Below are positions 17,071 through 26,900 of a stretch of 64,000 bases of DNA, piece by piece. The DNA is from Streptococcus uberis. Its GTDB lineage: Bacteria > Bacillota > Bacilli > Lactobacillales > Streptococcaceae. The notes beneath the pieces are model-generated. The model saw only the letters and a list, made by a program, of their open reading frames with translations, was not told the DNA's origin and searched no databases. Location: positions 43,339-107,338 of the forward strand of contig NZ_JRQN01000005.1 of the NCBI RefSeq assembly GCF_000785785.1, written 5' to 3'. The position numbers were made by a program, and so were the translations under genes. Every line of letters begins with the position of its first letter. The first letter of the stretch is position 1.

Positions 17071-17792
17071 TTATTGTTTGTGACAGCTGAATTATGAAGT
17101 TGGCTGATTTCTTTCTTATTTAAGCGACGTGCTTCTCCTGGACGTAAACCCGTTAAATCTAAGGTTCCAAACTGTGTACGAGATAATTTATCAACCAATA
17201 ACCCAACAGATTCAAACATTTTTTTAACTTGGTGATGACGTCCTTCATGAATCGTCAATTCTACAATTGAACGATTTTTATCCGCTTCAACACGAATAAT
17301 ATTATAGCGAGCTGGTTTTGTTTTCTTACCATCAATCACAATACCACGTGTCAAAGGACGTAAATTTTCCTTTGTAGCAATTCCCTTAACGCGTGCTAAA
17401 TAAACCTTATCAATTTCATTTCGAGGGTGAATCATCATATCAGTAAAATCACCATCATTGGTTAAAATTAATAGTCCAGACGTATCCCAGTCTAAGCGAC
17501 CAACTGGATAAATTCTTTCTTTAACTTGAGGTAATAAATCGATAACTGTTTTTCTCCCTTTATCGTCAGAAACAGACGAGATAACGCCTCGGGGTTTATT
17601 TAATAGGTAGTATACTTTTTCCTCATTGTAGATTGGACTACCTTCTACTTCTACTTGATCGCCTGATTTTACAAGTGTTGCTAGTTCAGTGACAACTTGA
17701 CCATTAATCGTTACCAAGCCTTGTTTAATTAATTCTTCAGCTTTTCGTCTACTGGCAACCCCAGCATGGGCAATAAATTTGTTAATTCTCAT
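17067..17792 (-). CDS. rluB: 23S rRNA pseudouridine synthase RluB
   Basis: 241-aa enzyme of the RsuA/RluB family. An N-terminal S4 RNA-binding domain ([22 protein letters not shown]) is followed by the catalytic domain with the aspartate motif [21 protein letters not shown] (about residues 96-116). RluB isomerises uridine 2605 of 23S rRNA. Beside scpA/scpB is the classical location in Firmicutes. It overlaps yidD by 4 nt downstream and lies 31 nt after scpB. Confidence 0.93.
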   Translation of the reverse strand: MRINKFIAHAGVASRRKAEELIKQGLVTINGQVVTELATLVKSGDQVEVEGSPIYNEEKVYYLLNKPRGVISSVSDDKGRKTVIDLLPQVKERIYPVGRLDWDTSGLLILTNDGDFTDMMIHPRNEIDKVYLARVKGIATKENLRPLTRGIVIDGKKTKPARYNIIRVEADKNRSIVELTIHEGRHHQVKKMFESVGLLVDKLSRTQFGTLDLTGLRPGEARRLNKKEISQLHNSAVTNNK

Positions 17793-17823
17793 TTTTTCTC
17801 TTTTCTATTTCTAGCAAGCCTAT

Positions 17824-18375
17824 TTAATCATTATTATGAAAAAGGTCTGTTTCTTGCTCTTGCATATCGACCTCAGATATATCGATTAAGTCATTTAAGT
17901 CATTGATTCCCATAAAGTCCAAAAAGTAGTCTGATGTAACGTACAAATTCGGTCGACCAATAACCTCTTTTTTTCCAGCCTCTTTGATTAACTCAAAGGC
18001 TAGCAGTTTACTCAAGGCTCCACTTGAATTCACCCCCCGAATGTCATCAATCTCAATTCTAGTGATGGGTTGCTTATACGCAACAATAGATAAAACTTCT
18101 AAACTAGCTCGTGATAAACTTTGGTTCATTGGTGCTTTAGCAAATGCTCGAAGTAATTCCCAGTAGTCAGATTTTGTTACCAATTTATAAGTATTAGCAG
18201 ATTCCATTAATAATAGACTGGAATCGTCATCACTTTTATATTTATCTGCCAATTTTTCAAGTTGTTGCTGTAAAGCAGTCGGTGTCAAATTAACCATGCT
18301 AGCTAAATTTCGTAAGCTAAGTCCCTCTTCACCAGCAACAAACAAAAGTGCCTCTATTTGAGATAGATAAGTCAT
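17824..18375 (-). CDS. scpB: Segregation and condensation protein B
   Basis: 183-aa subunit of the Smc-ScpAB condensin that compacts and separates chromosomes. It consists of two winged-helix domains; family marks include [15 protein letters not shown] (residues 7-21), [24 protein letters not shown] (about 88-111) and [19 protein letters not shown] (about 138-156). The tail is acidic. It overlaps scpA by 4 nt. Confidence 0.95.
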   Translation of the reverse strand: MTYLSQIEALLFVAGEEGLSLRNLASMVNLTPTALQQQLEKLADKYKSDDDSSLLLMESANTYKLVTKSDYWELLRAFAKAPMNQSLSRASLEVLSIVAYKQPITRIEIDDIRGVNSSGALSKLLAFELIKEAGKKEVIGRPNLYVTSDYFLDFMGINDLNDLIDISEVDMQEQETDLFHNND

Positions 18376-19079
18376 CCATTTCCCTTTCTTAAAACAATGT
18401 CTCCAAAATTATGTTCTTGTTGAATATAGACATGTTGAATTTTTACTAATTCTAAGGTCGCTAAAAATAAGGTAATCACTTCGTTCAAACTGGAGCATTC
18501 TTGAAAAACACTAGACAATTTTAACTGAGTTTGTTGCCTTAACTTATCGTCCAAATGAGTCATCAGATCTTCGATTCTAAAGTCATCGCGCTCAATAACC
18601 GTATGATTATTTTTGAACTCTTCTTGTTTAACTGTCATAATTTTTGAGAACGCCAAAAATAAATCCGTAATTGTCTTATCCTGGTTTAAAACGGTATCTT
18701 CAAAAATCAGTTCTTGTTTAGCTTTTGAGTAAAATTTGGCTCTTTGGTCATGTTGATTACCAAGTTCTTCACTCAATTCTTTGAAACGACTATACTCTTC
18801 AATCTTACTAAGCAAATCCATTTCAGGATCATCAACTTCAGCGTCGACTTCAACAACTTTTGGTAATAAGCGTCGACTTTTAATTAACATTAATTGACTA
18901 GCCATCACCATATACTCACCTGCTACATCTAATTTCATAGCCTGCAACGTGTTAAGATAAGCTAGGTATTGCTCAATAACTTCCACAATCGGAACATCGT
19001 AAATATCCACCTGATACTTAGAAACTAAGTGGAGTAACAAATCAAGCGGCCCTTCAAAATCTTTTAATTTAATATCCAT
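18372..19079 (-). CDS. scpA: Segregation and condensation protein A
   Basis: 235-aa kleisin that bridges the Smc heads together with ScpB. The N-terminal hallmark is [20 protein letters not shown], and the middle is [19 protein letters not shown] (about residues 56-74). A helical linker leads to the C-terminal winged helix ([20 protein letters not shown]). It abuts the xerD-like gene by one base, and its stop overlaps the scpB start. Confidence 0.95.
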   Translation of the reverse strand: MDIKLKDFEGPLDLLLHLVSKYQVDIYDVPIVEVIEQYLAYLNTLQAMKLDVAGEYMVMASQLMLIKSRRLLPKVVEVDAEVDDPEMDLLSKIEEYSRFKELSEELGNQHDQRAKFYSKAKQELIFEDTVLNQDKTITDLFLAFSKIMTVKQEEFKNNHTVIERDDFRIEDLMTHLDDKLRQQTQLKLSSVFQECSSLNEVITLFLATLELVKIQHVYIQQEHNFGDIVLRKGNG

Positions 19080-19825
19080 TAATTTTTATAATACTTTTCT
19101 AGCGTGATTGGACTCTTTAAGCCAAGTTCCTTACTCAACTCCATTAACGACTTTCCCTTCTCCTTTTGAGTCAAGATAAACTCCGTTCGAAGATCTTGAG
19201 CAGAAAGCTGACCATACCCAATTGATTCAAGAAAACTCTTTAATTGACTGAAGTACCATTGCCTAGAAAAAGGCTTCCCACCATGTTCAAATAAGAAATT
19301 GTGATGTGAAATCAGTTGTTTTTCCAGAATCGGAATGACTTTTTTGGGGATCGTTAGCACCCTCACACGTTTTTTATGAGTTACGCGTATCACATCGAAT
19401 GATAGATCTATGGACTGATGCGACAATTGAGCAATTTCGTTAGGAAAGAGTCCCATTTCCAAAGTCAACAATGCAATCAGCTGACCCGACTCAAAAGCTG
19501 TAGCTTGATAAAATAATTCTGGATTAACACGAATCTTAGGACTATCAGAATCAACTTCCACTCTAATTTTATCATCTAAAAAATAATAATCCATTACCAG
19601 TTTATGCTGATAAAGAAACAAAAGAAATTGATTGACTGCTGAATACTTTCTCTTTTTGGCTGCTGGACTTAAAGATGATAAGCTTTCCCGATATAATTTC
19701 AATTTATCCTGAGAAAGCCTATCACCGATTACCTCTACAAATTGCAATAAGTCATAACGGTAAGAAAGTTTTGTGTTTTGTGAAATTGATTTTTGGTCAA
19801 GAAATAAGTCAATGTGTTCAATCAT
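19079..19825 (-). CDS. XerD-like tyrosine-recombinase-fold protein
   Basis: About 248 aa from the ATG at 19825, chosen because it overlaps the upstream stop (ATGATTGA) and gives the length usual in streptococci; an in-frame ATG at 19861 lies deeper inside the upstream gene. The tyrosine recombinase fold is recognisable, but the catalytic set is incomplete: the first arginine position reads [10 protein letters not shown] instead of GLRxxEL, and the HxxR box reads AQDLR. The final tyrosine (LEKYYK) remains. The streptococcal XerD-like family is known not to act at difSL, where XerS does. The role is unknown, but its place in the scpAB operon suggests chromosome maintenance. Confidence 0.85.
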   Translation of the reverse strand: MIEHIDLFLDQKSISQNTKLSYRYDLLQFVEVIGDRLSQDKLKLYRESLSSLSPAAKKRKYSAVNQFLLFLYQHKLVMDYYFLDDKIRVEVDSDSPKIRVNPELFYQATAFESGQLIALLTLEMGLFPNEIAQLSHQSIDLSFDVIRVTHKKRVRVLTIPKKVIPILEKQLISHHNFLFEHGGKPFSRQWYFSQLKSFLESIGYGQLSAQDLRTEFILTQKEKGKSLMELSKELGLKSPITLEKYYKN

Positions 19826-20285
19826 GTTTTTCAACGATTTCATATCCTTCAGTAAAATCATGCAAGAGGGAATTCACTGCTTTTAAAATTGATTTTCTTG
19901 TAATGATTCCTACAAATTTTCCTTTCTTATCGACAACTGGCAAAAATGGAAACTCAACAAGTTGATGCATAATTGTTGCTAATCTAGCAGTAACCGAAAT
20001 AGGTTCAATTTTTGTATTCACCATTTCCCCAATATCCATTTGATTCATTTCCCAATCAGTTAGTTGGTTTTTACGTTGGTAATTCATAATATCAGAGATA
20101 CTAATTGTCCCTTTATATATCCTATCCTTAGTTAAGACCGGTACTCTTGAAAAACCGTTACTAACTAATAACAACATAACATGGTCTGAATTATGGGTGT
20201 CAATAAAAATAGCTAAATCATCCGCAGGGATTAAGTAACTATCCAAATGTTGAAGTAAAAAGCTTTCAAATTCTTTTGCAATCAT
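19818..20285 (-). CDS. cbpB: Cyclic-di-AMP-binding CBS protein CbpB
   Basis: 155-aa protein made of two CBS motifs (about residues 15-75 and 85-145), with VPVLTKDRIYKGTISISDIM and LPVVDKKGKFVGIITRKSILKA as their core strands and helices. The YkuL/CbpB family binds c-di-AMP and, in B. subtilis, stimulates the (p)ppGpp synthetase Rel when ligand-free. Its ATG would overlap the corrected stop of the upstream phosphoesterase by 4 nt (ATGA). Confidence 0.83.
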   Translation of the reverse strand: MIAKEFESFLLQHLDSYLIPADDLAIFIDTHNSDHVMLLLVSNGFSRVPVLTKDRIYKGTISISDIMNYQRKNQLTDWEMNQMDIGEMVNTKIEPISVTARLATIMHQLVEFPFLPVVDKKGKFVGIITRKSILKAVNSLLHDFTEGYEIVEKHD

Positions 20286-20802
20286 CGATTAAATTCCTTA
20301 GTTAATAGGGGATAAATCTGATGGTCTCGATTAAAGAATTCAACTTTAATCAAGTCATCAGACAGTTGCACACGGCATATAGTTTTTCATTAATTTCTCC
20401 TCGCGGTTGAACTAAGCTTCCGGGATTAATAAATACAATGCCACTAGACTTCCAAGCTGTTGCACGATGTAAATGCCCATAAAGACAGATATCAGCCTGT
20501 GCTTCCTGAGCAAAGTAATCAAGCTTATCCCAAGTAAAATTAATGTGATAAAGGTGCCCATGTGTTTGTGCGACAGTGTATGGACCAATAGTAATAATAT
20601 TTTTGTCTGGATATCCAGCGTCATAGTCACAATTTCCGGCTACAACATGAATTCCTTGCCAAATCTCATCCGAACTTTTTAATTCCGAATCCCCATTATG
20701 AAAAATAGCATCCACATGTCCTAAATAACGATTTTTGATAGATTCAATAATACCACGATCTCCGTGCGTATCACTCATAACTATGAAAGTTTTGCCTGCC
20801 AT
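20282..20802 (-). CDS. YfcE/MJ0936-type metallophosphoesterase, 3' frameshift as read
   Basis: Calcineurin-like phosphodiesterase. Metal-binding motifs are MSDTHGD (about residues 9-15), FHNGDSE (about 34-40), VAGNCDYD (about 54-61), QTHGHLY (about 79-85) and YGHLHRA (about 108-114). As read, the frame ends early at 20350 after YAVCNCLMT. One extra base at about 20370 would continue it as [20 protein letters not shown] and end in ATGA overlap with cbpB, giving 173 aa, the usual length. So the last 30 residues are off-frame, either by consensus error or mutation. It overlaps the rdgB stop at its start. The substrate is unknown. Confidence 0.8.
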
Positions 20803-21779
20803 GATGGAAATACCTCCATTAATTTCTTAACAGCTTGACCTCGATGTGATATCTCATTTTTTTCTTCAGCTGATAATTCTGCTGCATGCTTATCAGTTTC
20901 TCCAACTATGAAGAGCGGATCATATCCAAATCCACCTTGACCCTTAGGTTCCGTCGCAATATACCCCGGCCAATCTGCTTCGACAACCAAACTGTCTTTT
21001 CCTGGTGCAGCTACAACTAAGGTTGTATGAAATTGAGCTGAACGGTCTTTTTTGTCAAATACCATTGCTAATTCATGTAATAATTTTACATTATTGCGCA
21101 AGTCAGTTGCCTCAGGTCCTGAAAATCTTGCTGACCAGACACCAGGTAAGCCACCTAAAATGTCCACTTTTAGCCCGGAATCATCAGCCAACACCATTTT
21201 GCCTGTTAAATTGGCAATTGTTTCTGCTTTTAGTCTGGCATTTTCTTCAAAGGTAAGCCCAGTCTCTTCCACTTCAGGTAATTCTGGATAATCAGTTAAG
21301 TCTTCTACCTTATATCCCATTTTACCAAATAATTGACGAAACTCCTTTGTTTTACCCTGATTATGTGTTGCAATTAGGATAGTATCTCCTAAACTTTGTG
21401 AGGACTTGCCAAAAAAAGCTGTTTTGCTGATACCTTGATCAGGTACTCTTATGGCATAAATAGTCTCACCTTCAAGAACAATAATTGCCCCAGCCTCCTC
21501 AATGGCAACGAGATGGCGACCTGTTTCTTCATTAATCATATTAATCACAAAAGAAATTAATTTAAAGTCAGATTCTTTTTCAATTACTGTAATAGCATAT
21601 CCAAATTCTTGCCAATTTTTTTCATCAAATTCTTGATTATTTAGTGGCGCCAACAGTTGATTAAGACTATTAATGTCTTCATCAAGAACACCACCCAATA
21701 ATTCAATCGAATTATAGCCATTCCATTTACCAATAAACCAATTTTGGTCATCTTTCAGTTCGTAAGTTTTATTTATCAT
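20781..21779 (-). CDS. rdgB: XTP/dITP diphosphatase with N-terminal extension
   Basis: 332-aa nucleotide house-cleaning enzyme that hydrolyses dITP, XTP and ITP. The HAM1/RdgB domain begins near residue 135 ([18 protein letters not shown]) and includes [37 protein letters not shown] and [12 protein letters not shown]. The preceding 130 residues form a separate domain found in streptococcal versions ([16 protein letters not shown]...), of unknown role. The start overlaps the murI stop by 4 nt, and the stop overlaps the next gene by 22 nt. Confidence 0.93.
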   Translation of the reverse strand: MINKTYELKDDQNWFIGKWNGYNSIELLGGVLDEDINSLNQLLAPLNNQEFDEKNWQEFGYAITVIEKESDFKLISFVINMINEETGRHLVAIEEAGAIIVLEGETIYAIRVPDQGISKTAFFGKSSQSLGDTILIATHNQGKTKEFRQLFGKMGYKVEDLTDYPELPEVEETGLTFEENARLKAETIANLTGKMVLADDSGLKVDILGGLPGVWSARFSGPEATDLRNNVKLLHELAMVFDKKDRSAQFHTTLVVAAPGKDSLVVEADWPGYIATEPKGQGGFGYDPLFIVGETDKHAAELSAEEKNEISHRGQAVKKLMEVFPSWQAKLS

Positions 21780-22570
21780 AGTATCACATGCTCCACGTTT
21801 ACATTTTCTTCTAACCAGTCTGTTGCAATCTCTTGAAAACTGTCAATTCCTGCCGTTGTATAAAAGTGATGATTAGCTATTATCTCACTAGGACTAGCAT
21901 TGATTTGAAAATAATTTAGTAAGACTGATATATCTCGCACACATTCAGCTCCACTATCAATTAATTGAACTGATGGTCCCATCACATTTTGAATAATTGG
22001 TCTTAGTAAAGGATAATGTGTGCATCCCAAAACCAAAGTATCAACTTTCCCAACTAAAGGAGCTAAGGTTTCATAAACCACCTTCTTAGCTACGCTAGAC
22101 TTAATCTCATTAGACTCAACAATTGGAACAAATTTAGGACATGCTATACTTGTCACGTCAACCATTGGTGCTAACAGTTGAATTTTTTCTTGATAAATAT
22201 TGGAGGAGACCGTCATTGGTGTTCCAATTACCCCTATTTTTTTTGTAGTTGTTGATTTAATCGCTGCGCTTGATCCAGGTAATATAACACCTAGAACCGG
22301 AATTGATAATGCCGCTTTAACCTCCTCCCAAGCTACCGCTGTTGCCGTATTACAAGCAAAAACAATCATTTTAACATCTTTGGTCAATAAAAAATTGACT
22401 AAATCCCAAGTAAATTGACGAATTTGATCGGCTGATCTTGGTCCATAAGGGGCTCTTGCTGAATCTCCGATATAAACTATGTTTTCATAAGGTAATTGCC
22501 TTCTAAGCTCTCGGACAACTGTTAAGCCACCCACTCCTGAGTCCAGAAAACCAATTGGTCTATTATCCAT
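21776..22570 (-). CDS. murI: Glutamate racemase
   Basis: 264-aa cofactor-independent racemase supplying D-glutamate for peptidoglycan. Both catalytic cysteines are in their motifs: VFACNTATA (about residues 71-79) and LGCTHYPLL (about 181-189). The N-terminal motif [15 protein letters not shown] and GVIGTPMT are typical. It is the first gene of an eight- to nine-gene operon running to yidD. Ribosome site AGAG lies before the ATG, and a terminator for the upstream yneF unit sits 28 nt ahead. Confidence 0.95.
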   Translation of the reverse strand: MDNRPIGFLDSGVGGLTVVRELRRQLPYENIVYIGDSARAPYGPRSADQIRQFTWDLVNFLLTKDVKMIVFACNTATAVAWEEVKAALSIPVLGVILPGSSAAIKSTTTKKIGVIGTPMTVSSNIYQEKIQLLAPMVDVTSIACPKFVPIVESNEIKSSVAKKVVYETLAPLVGKVDTLVLGCTHYPLLRPIIQNVMGPSVQLIDSGAECVRDISVLLNYFQINASPSEIIANHHFYTTAGIDSFQEIATDWLEENVNVEHVIL

Positions 22571-22597
22571 TATATCTCTTTTCTATCAATACCATAA

Positions 22598-22629
22598 AAA
22601 ACTCAGTCGGTATGCCAACTGAGTTGATT
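22598..22629 (-). terminator. Terminator upstream of murI
   Basis: Minus-strand stem AACTCAGT/ACTGAGTT with loop TGGCATACCG and six Ts. It insulates murI from the yneF side. Confidence 0.85.
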
Positions 22630-22637
22630 TTGAACCC

Positions 22638-22701
22638 TGAACAGTTGACAATGCAAATCAATTACAAAAGTTTTTAAACTTTAACTATTGATGACTGTTC
22701 A
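22638..22701. repeat. 64-bp nested inverted repeat between yneF and murI
   Basis: The outer arms TGAACAG/CTGTTCA enclose AATCAATT...AACTATTGAT and an inner palindrome AAAGTTTTTAAACTTT. It could form a cruciform or RNA hairpin. I do not recognise a family and no gene is present. Confidence 0.5.
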
Positions 22702-22706
22702 CTTGT

Positions 22707-22733
22707 AAAAAATAGCTATCCTGAACTGCTATC
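22707..22733 (-). terminator. Weak terminator after yneF
   Basis: Minus-strand stem ATAGC/GCTAT with an 11-nt loop and six Ts, 17 nt past the yneF stop. Confidence 0.5.
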
Positions 22734-22749
22734 AATCCTTAAACTATTC

Positions 22750-22992
22750 TTATTTTTTACTTTTGTTTGAAGCTGCTTTAGCTTGTTTGATAATATTACG
22801 ATAAGTCTGTTGAACTTTCGCTTCGCTTGGTTTTTGACCAGTTTGACTCATCATTTCACGAATAGCTTCTGGTGTTAAACGAGGATGCTCACCTAGTTCT
22901 TTTTCCATTTGTTTGCGAGCAATAAATACGCCTCCGAAAAGACCACCTGCAAGGGCAACAATAATTAATAAAATCCAAATAGCTGTAGACAT
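22750..22992 (-). CDS. yneF: YneF-family (UPF0154) small membrane protein
   Basis: 80-aa protein with one N-terminal transmembrane segment ([20 protein letters not shown], residues 6-25) and a cytosolic helical tail with the family sequence [25 protein letters not shown]0154 members are common in Bacilli; the function is not established. Start at 22992 with ribosome site TAGGAG. Confidence 0.88.
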   Translation of the reverse strand: MSTAIWILLIIVALAGGLFGGVFIARKQMEKELGEHPRLTPEAIREMMSQTGQKPSEAKVQQTYRNIIKQAKAASNKSKK

Positions 22993-23096
22993 ATGTATGT
23001 AAATTCTCCTAGTTTTTTATTCCACTTATTATATCAAACTTCAAGTCTTTTTACAAATAGAGGTCCTCTAAAATCAGTCACCTAAAGGAATGGTTT

Positions 23097-24334
23097 TTAG
23101 AAATCAAATCCTCTAATTGTTGCAAAATAATCTTCTGGAGGTTCTGCTCTTCTAATTAAACGGTAATCACCATTTTCCTTTAAGAGAATTTCAGCTGATC
23201 TTAAACGACCATTATATTGGTATCCCATCGAAAAACGATGTGCCCCTGTATCGTGAATGACCAAAATATCCCCAATTCCTGCATTTGGGATTTGGCGTTC
23301 CTTAGCAAATTTATCATTATTTTCACACAAAGAACCCACTACATCTACTGTTTCTAGTATTGCATCAGGATGCGACAAATTTGTAATGTGATGATAAGAA
23401 CCATACATAGCAGGACGAAGTAAATTAACTGCTGATGCATCAACTCCTACGTACTTTTTATAGGTTTCTTTACGGTGTAACACTTTCGTTACTAGATGAC
23501 CATGAGAAGCCAACATGAAGCGTCCTAACTCCGTAAAGATTTTTAAATCGCCTAATCCGTTTGGAACCAACAATTCATTAAATACTTCTTTGACACCCTG
23601 CCCAATCACAGCAATATCATTCGGCTTTTCTTCTGGTCGACAGTTGACCCCAATCCCCCTGATAGATTAATGAAATCTAATGAGACATTTAGCTGCTCTT
23701 TGATTTCAATAGCTAGCAAGAACAATTCCTTAGCCAACTCAGGATAATAATCATTGGTTACTGTATTAGAAGCTAAAAAAGAATGGATTCCAAACGTTTT
23801 TACACCTTCTGCTTTTAACACTTTGATTCCTTGAAAAAGTTGATCTTTAGTCATCCCAAATTTTGATTCTTGAGGATGGTCCATAATTGCTGTGCCTAAG
23901 GTAAAAGTCCCTCCAGGGTTAAAGCGAAGAGAAATAGTCTCAGGAAGACCGGCTGCAGCTTTCAAGAATTCAATTTGGTCATAAGAATCAAGATTAATAG
24001 TCGCATCAATTTCTCTGGCAAATTGATATTCACTAGTTTTTGTATTATTTGATGAAAACATAATATCTGTAAAGCCAAGTTCATGACTCATCATCAATTC
24101 AACATCTGTTGCACAGTCAACACCACAATTTTCTTCTTGAAGAATCTTTAAAATAGTTGGAGTTGGTGTAGCTTTAACAGCAAAGTACTCCTTAAAGCGC
24201 TTATTCCATGAAAAGGCATTATTTAATGCTCTTGCTTTTTCTCGTATCCCTTTTTCATCATAAAGATGAAATGGCGTGGGATGATTAGAAATAATGTTTT
24301 CTAAGGTTTCTTTACTAACAAAAACGACTTTCAT
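23097..24334 (-). pseudogene. lysA: Diaminopimelate decarboxylase LysA, frameshifted as read
   Basis: PLP enzyme of the alanine-racemase fold that makes L-lysine from meso-diaminopimelate. The first frame (from the ATG at 24334, MKVVFVSKETLEN) carries the PLP lysine in YFAVKATPTP, then HSFLASNT. It goes off-frame at the C5 tract 23655-23659 (G5 on the coding strand). With six Gs it reads INLSGGIGVNCRPEEKPNDIAVIGQG and joins the second frame, which carries FTELGRFMLA, SLCENNDKFA and YQYNGRLRSAE. The joined product is 412 aa, matching streptococcal LysA. Homopolymer error is the likeliest cause; slipped-strand switching is the alternative. Confidence 0.82.
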
Positions 24335-24436
24335 ATCAATTATCCGAATTTTCAAAAATATTAGAAATAGTATAATATAAGTCCATACATAAAGATAGAA
24401 AAATAGCCAGCCCACATGAGACTGACCACATTTTAC

Positions 24437-25127
24437 TTAATCATTTCTTCCAAAAATACGAAGTAGACTAATAAACAAGTTGATAAAATCAAGGTACAAG
24501 CTTAATGCCATAGCTACGGCCCAACCATCACCAACTTGTCCATTGTTTGCTTGATAAACGTGTTTAATCATTTGGTTATCCGAAGCAATTAAACCTGAGA
24601 AAATCAAGACAGAAACAATTGAAATGATATAGCTCATCGCACCACTAGCAAGAAAGAAGTTAACAAGACTAGCTAGGATAATTCCAATCAAAGCTGCAAA
24701 TAAAGCTTTTCTTAAGCCAGATAAATCACGTTTAACACGAGCACCAATCATTGCCATAACAAAGAAGATTCCAGCAGATGAGATAAATGCTTGCAATACT
24801 ACTGCTTGCGTATAAGCCATGATGATGAAACTTAAGGTAAAACCATTTAATGCTGAATAAACTAAGAATAACGGTAGGGCAGCAGGCGTATTTTTCCTTG
24901 CAGCACTACTAGCAAAAAAAACTAATAGCAATTCAAAAATGATTGCCCCATAATAAACAAATGGATGGTTGGCCACAATCATTAACATGTTATCTCTAAA
25001 GGGATAAAGCATTAGGTAGGAAATAAAAGCAGATAAGCCAATTCCCATCCCTACTAAACTATAGATTTTTGCAAAAAAATTGGTTAAGACCTGTGTCAGT
25101 CTCAGCATAAATTATATTTTCGTTCAT
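24437..25127 (-). CDS. Bax inhibitor-1/YccA family membrane protein, N-terminal indel
   Basis: Polytopic protein with seven hydrophobic segments and the family end [21 protein letters not shown]. The proper start is the ATG at 25127, with an excellent GGAGGAAATA site, reading [18 protein letters not shown]. An A7 tract at 25073-25079 (T7 on the coding strand) must be six to continue as [13 protein letters not shown], giving 229 aa. The only unbroken frame starts at 25108 without a ribosome site. The role in bacteria is uncertain; relatives affect Ca2+ leak and interact with FtsH. Confidence 0.85.
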
Positions 25128-25136
25128 TATTTCCTC

Positions 25137-25652
25137 CTAACGATGATAACTATTTAAAGTCTTTCTCTTAAATGCTTTTTTGTTAAACAAGCGACGATTA
25201 GCCCAACGTCTGCGTATTGGAGTAGTCGCTTCTTTAACGGCCCAATACTTATCAACCATTGTCACAATGTAAGATTCCTTATATCGTGGAAAAGCAATCG
25301 TTGCTCCCCACATATGCTTTAAAATAATATCTTCTTCTTTTTTATTTAAAGGGGTTAATTTTCTTGCATTCCGAACGGCAATCCTTGGATGAACCCAAGC
25401 ATGACTTTTGTTAAATTTCGTAACGCGCCAATCATAATAAAAGAAGTCATGAAGTAGACCACCACGAGCAGTACTAGCCGCGTCCCAACCAAATCGCTTA
25501 GCCATTTTGAAACTACTATATGCAACATTAATAGAGTGTTCAAGGCGTGTTGAATGATGGTGTTGCACGATATGTTCCAGTTTTTGAAACCGTGGATGAT
25601 CAATCAACTCACCAACGAGTTCCATAAATTCTTTATCTTTTGTATATTCCAT
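25137..25652 (-). CDS. HD-domain phosphohydrolase-like protein
   Basis: 171-aa soluble protein with the HD metal pattern: H in RLEHSINVAYSSF (about residues 36-48), HD in GGLLHDFFYYDW (about 64-75), and downstream His and Asp in LKHMWGATI and YIVTMVDKYW. The basic tail RRRWANRRLFNKKAFKRKTL suggests nucleic-acid or membrane contact. The ribosome site GAGGTGAT lies well placed before the ATG. The substrate is unknown. Confidence 0.8.
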   Translation of the reverse strand: MEYTKDKEFMELVGELIDHPRFQKLEHIVQHHHSTRLEHSINVAYSSFKMAKRFGWDAASTARGGLLHDFFYYDWRVTKFNKSHAWVHPRIAVRNARKLTPLNKKEEDIILKHMWGATIAFPRYKESYIVTMVDKYWAVKEATTPIRRRWANRRLFNKKAFKRKTLNSYHR

Positions 25653-25689
25653 AAACGATCACCTCACACACTTATTATAACACATAAGC

Positions 25690-26425
25690 TTAAATCAAAC
25701 TGAAAATAAGTATGCCTCCTGCGACTGCAACATTTAAACTTTCTGCCTGTCCTGGCATCGTAATGTGCACTAAAGTATCAGCTATATCCGACATTTGAGG
25801 GCTAATTCCAGAGCCTTCATTTCCCATAACAAGGACAAATGAAGCTGGTTTTTCAATGACGTGATAATCAACGGATTGATCTGATAGAGTTGAGGCAATA
25901 ATTGGAAGACCATTTTCTTTAACATTTTGACAAATGAGAGCTGGGTCTTGTCGCCAAACAGGTAGATGAAAATGAGAGCCTTGCATAGATCTTAATGTTT
26001 TGGGATTATATAAGTCTGCTGATTTCTCAGACAGAAAAACACCCGTAAATCCAGCTGCGTCAGCAGTTCTAATTAGTGTCCCCAAATTCCCAGGATCTTG
26101 AACATCCTCTAAAAGGAGATACTTGCCTTGATGACAGTTTGGCATTGGGGTAATTGGCATTCTCACTTCTGCTATAATTCCCTGTGGATTTGGTGAGTCC
26201 GTTAATTCTTTCAAAATGTCGTAAGTTACCAAGGTAACCCCTCTAGGAGCGTAGCTTATCAGCCATATCTTCTTGCAAGAAAATATGTATAAATTCTTGA
26301 TTAGCTTTTTGGGCTTCGTCAAATAAATGCCAACCTTCAATTAAATAGCTTACTTTACGATGCTTCTTTGTTAATAATTTTTTAGTTTGTTTAATTAATG
26401 GATTTGCTTTGGAAGTTATTATCAT
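25690..26425 (-). pseudogene. SpoU/TrmH-family RNA 2'-O-methyltransferase, frameshifted as read
   Basis: The first frame (from the ATG at 26425, MIITSKANPLIKQTKKLL) has the substrate-binding domain and stops off-frame after LQEDMADKLRS. The second frame resumes at about VTLVTYDILKELTDSPNPQGI and carries the SPOUT catalytic core (LEDVQDPGNLGTLIRTADAAGF, VMGNEGSGIS, ITMPGQAESLNVAVAGGI). Removing one base at about 26248-26260 joins them into 244 aa, the usual size. Such enzymes methylate rRNA or tRNA riboses; the target is not known. The ATG lies exactly 6 nt after an extended -10 box and has no Shine-Dalgarno. Confidence 0.8.
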
Positions 26426-26431
26426 GCCCAT

Positions 26432-26440
26432 ATTATACCA
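26432..26440 (-). promoter_or_regulatory. Extended -10 box for the RNA methyltransferase gene
   Basis: TGGTATAAT on the minus strand, followed by the 6-nt spacer ATGGGC and the ATG at 26425. No ribosome site and no good -35. It faces away from the acyP promoter. Confidence 0.55.
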
Positions 26441-26539
26441 TATCTTCACCTAAAAGCGATGCTGACTTGCCTTGCTTTGCTATATGGCAAAAAAATTATA
26501 TCAAGTTATGCTATAATTAAGAGGATAAGGAGGGATACT

Positions 26540-26818
26540 ATGAAAAAAGTACGTTTAACAGTGTCAGGTAGGGTTCAAGGCGTTGGTTTTCGTTATTCAA
26601 CCTATGCTTTAGCACTTGAAATGGGCGATATCTATGGACGTGTCTGGAATAACGATGATGGAACAGTTAGCATCCTTGCCCAATCTGAAGATCCAAACAA
26701 AATTGCCAAATTTATTCAGGAAGTTAGAAAAGGTCCTTCTAGATGGGCAAACGTCACTTATTTAGATGTTGCTTTAGATAATTCTGCCGATTTTACAGAC
26801 TTTAAAATGTCAAATTAA
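26540..26818 (+). CDS. acyP: Acylphosphatase
   Basis: 92-aa enzyme that hydrolyses acyl phosphates. The start at 26540 is set by the ribosome site GGAGGGA; an in-frame upstream start would add a tail with no counterpart. The catalytic arginine and loop are in SGRVQGVGFRYST (residues 9-21), and the asparagine in VWNNDDGTV (about 36-44). An extended -10 TGCTATAAT at 26509-26517 precedes it. It is 82 nt upstream of yidC, as in other streptococci. Confidence 0.94.
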   Translation: MKKVRLTVSGRVQGVGFRYSTYALALEMGDIYGRVWNNDDGTVSILAQSEDPNKIAKFIQEVRKGPSRWANVTYLDVALDNSADFTDFKMSN

Positions 26819-26900
26819 AAATCCGACTACAGAAGTATTGTACTATTGATGGAAAAAAAGTAAAATAGATAGGTATATTAAAATTTAAAGGAAAATTACA

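Noticed and set aside
25137..25652. HD protein as (p)ppGpp hydrolase
   Set aside because: Has the HD pattern only; no synthetase or TGS region and no SpoT-specific motif.
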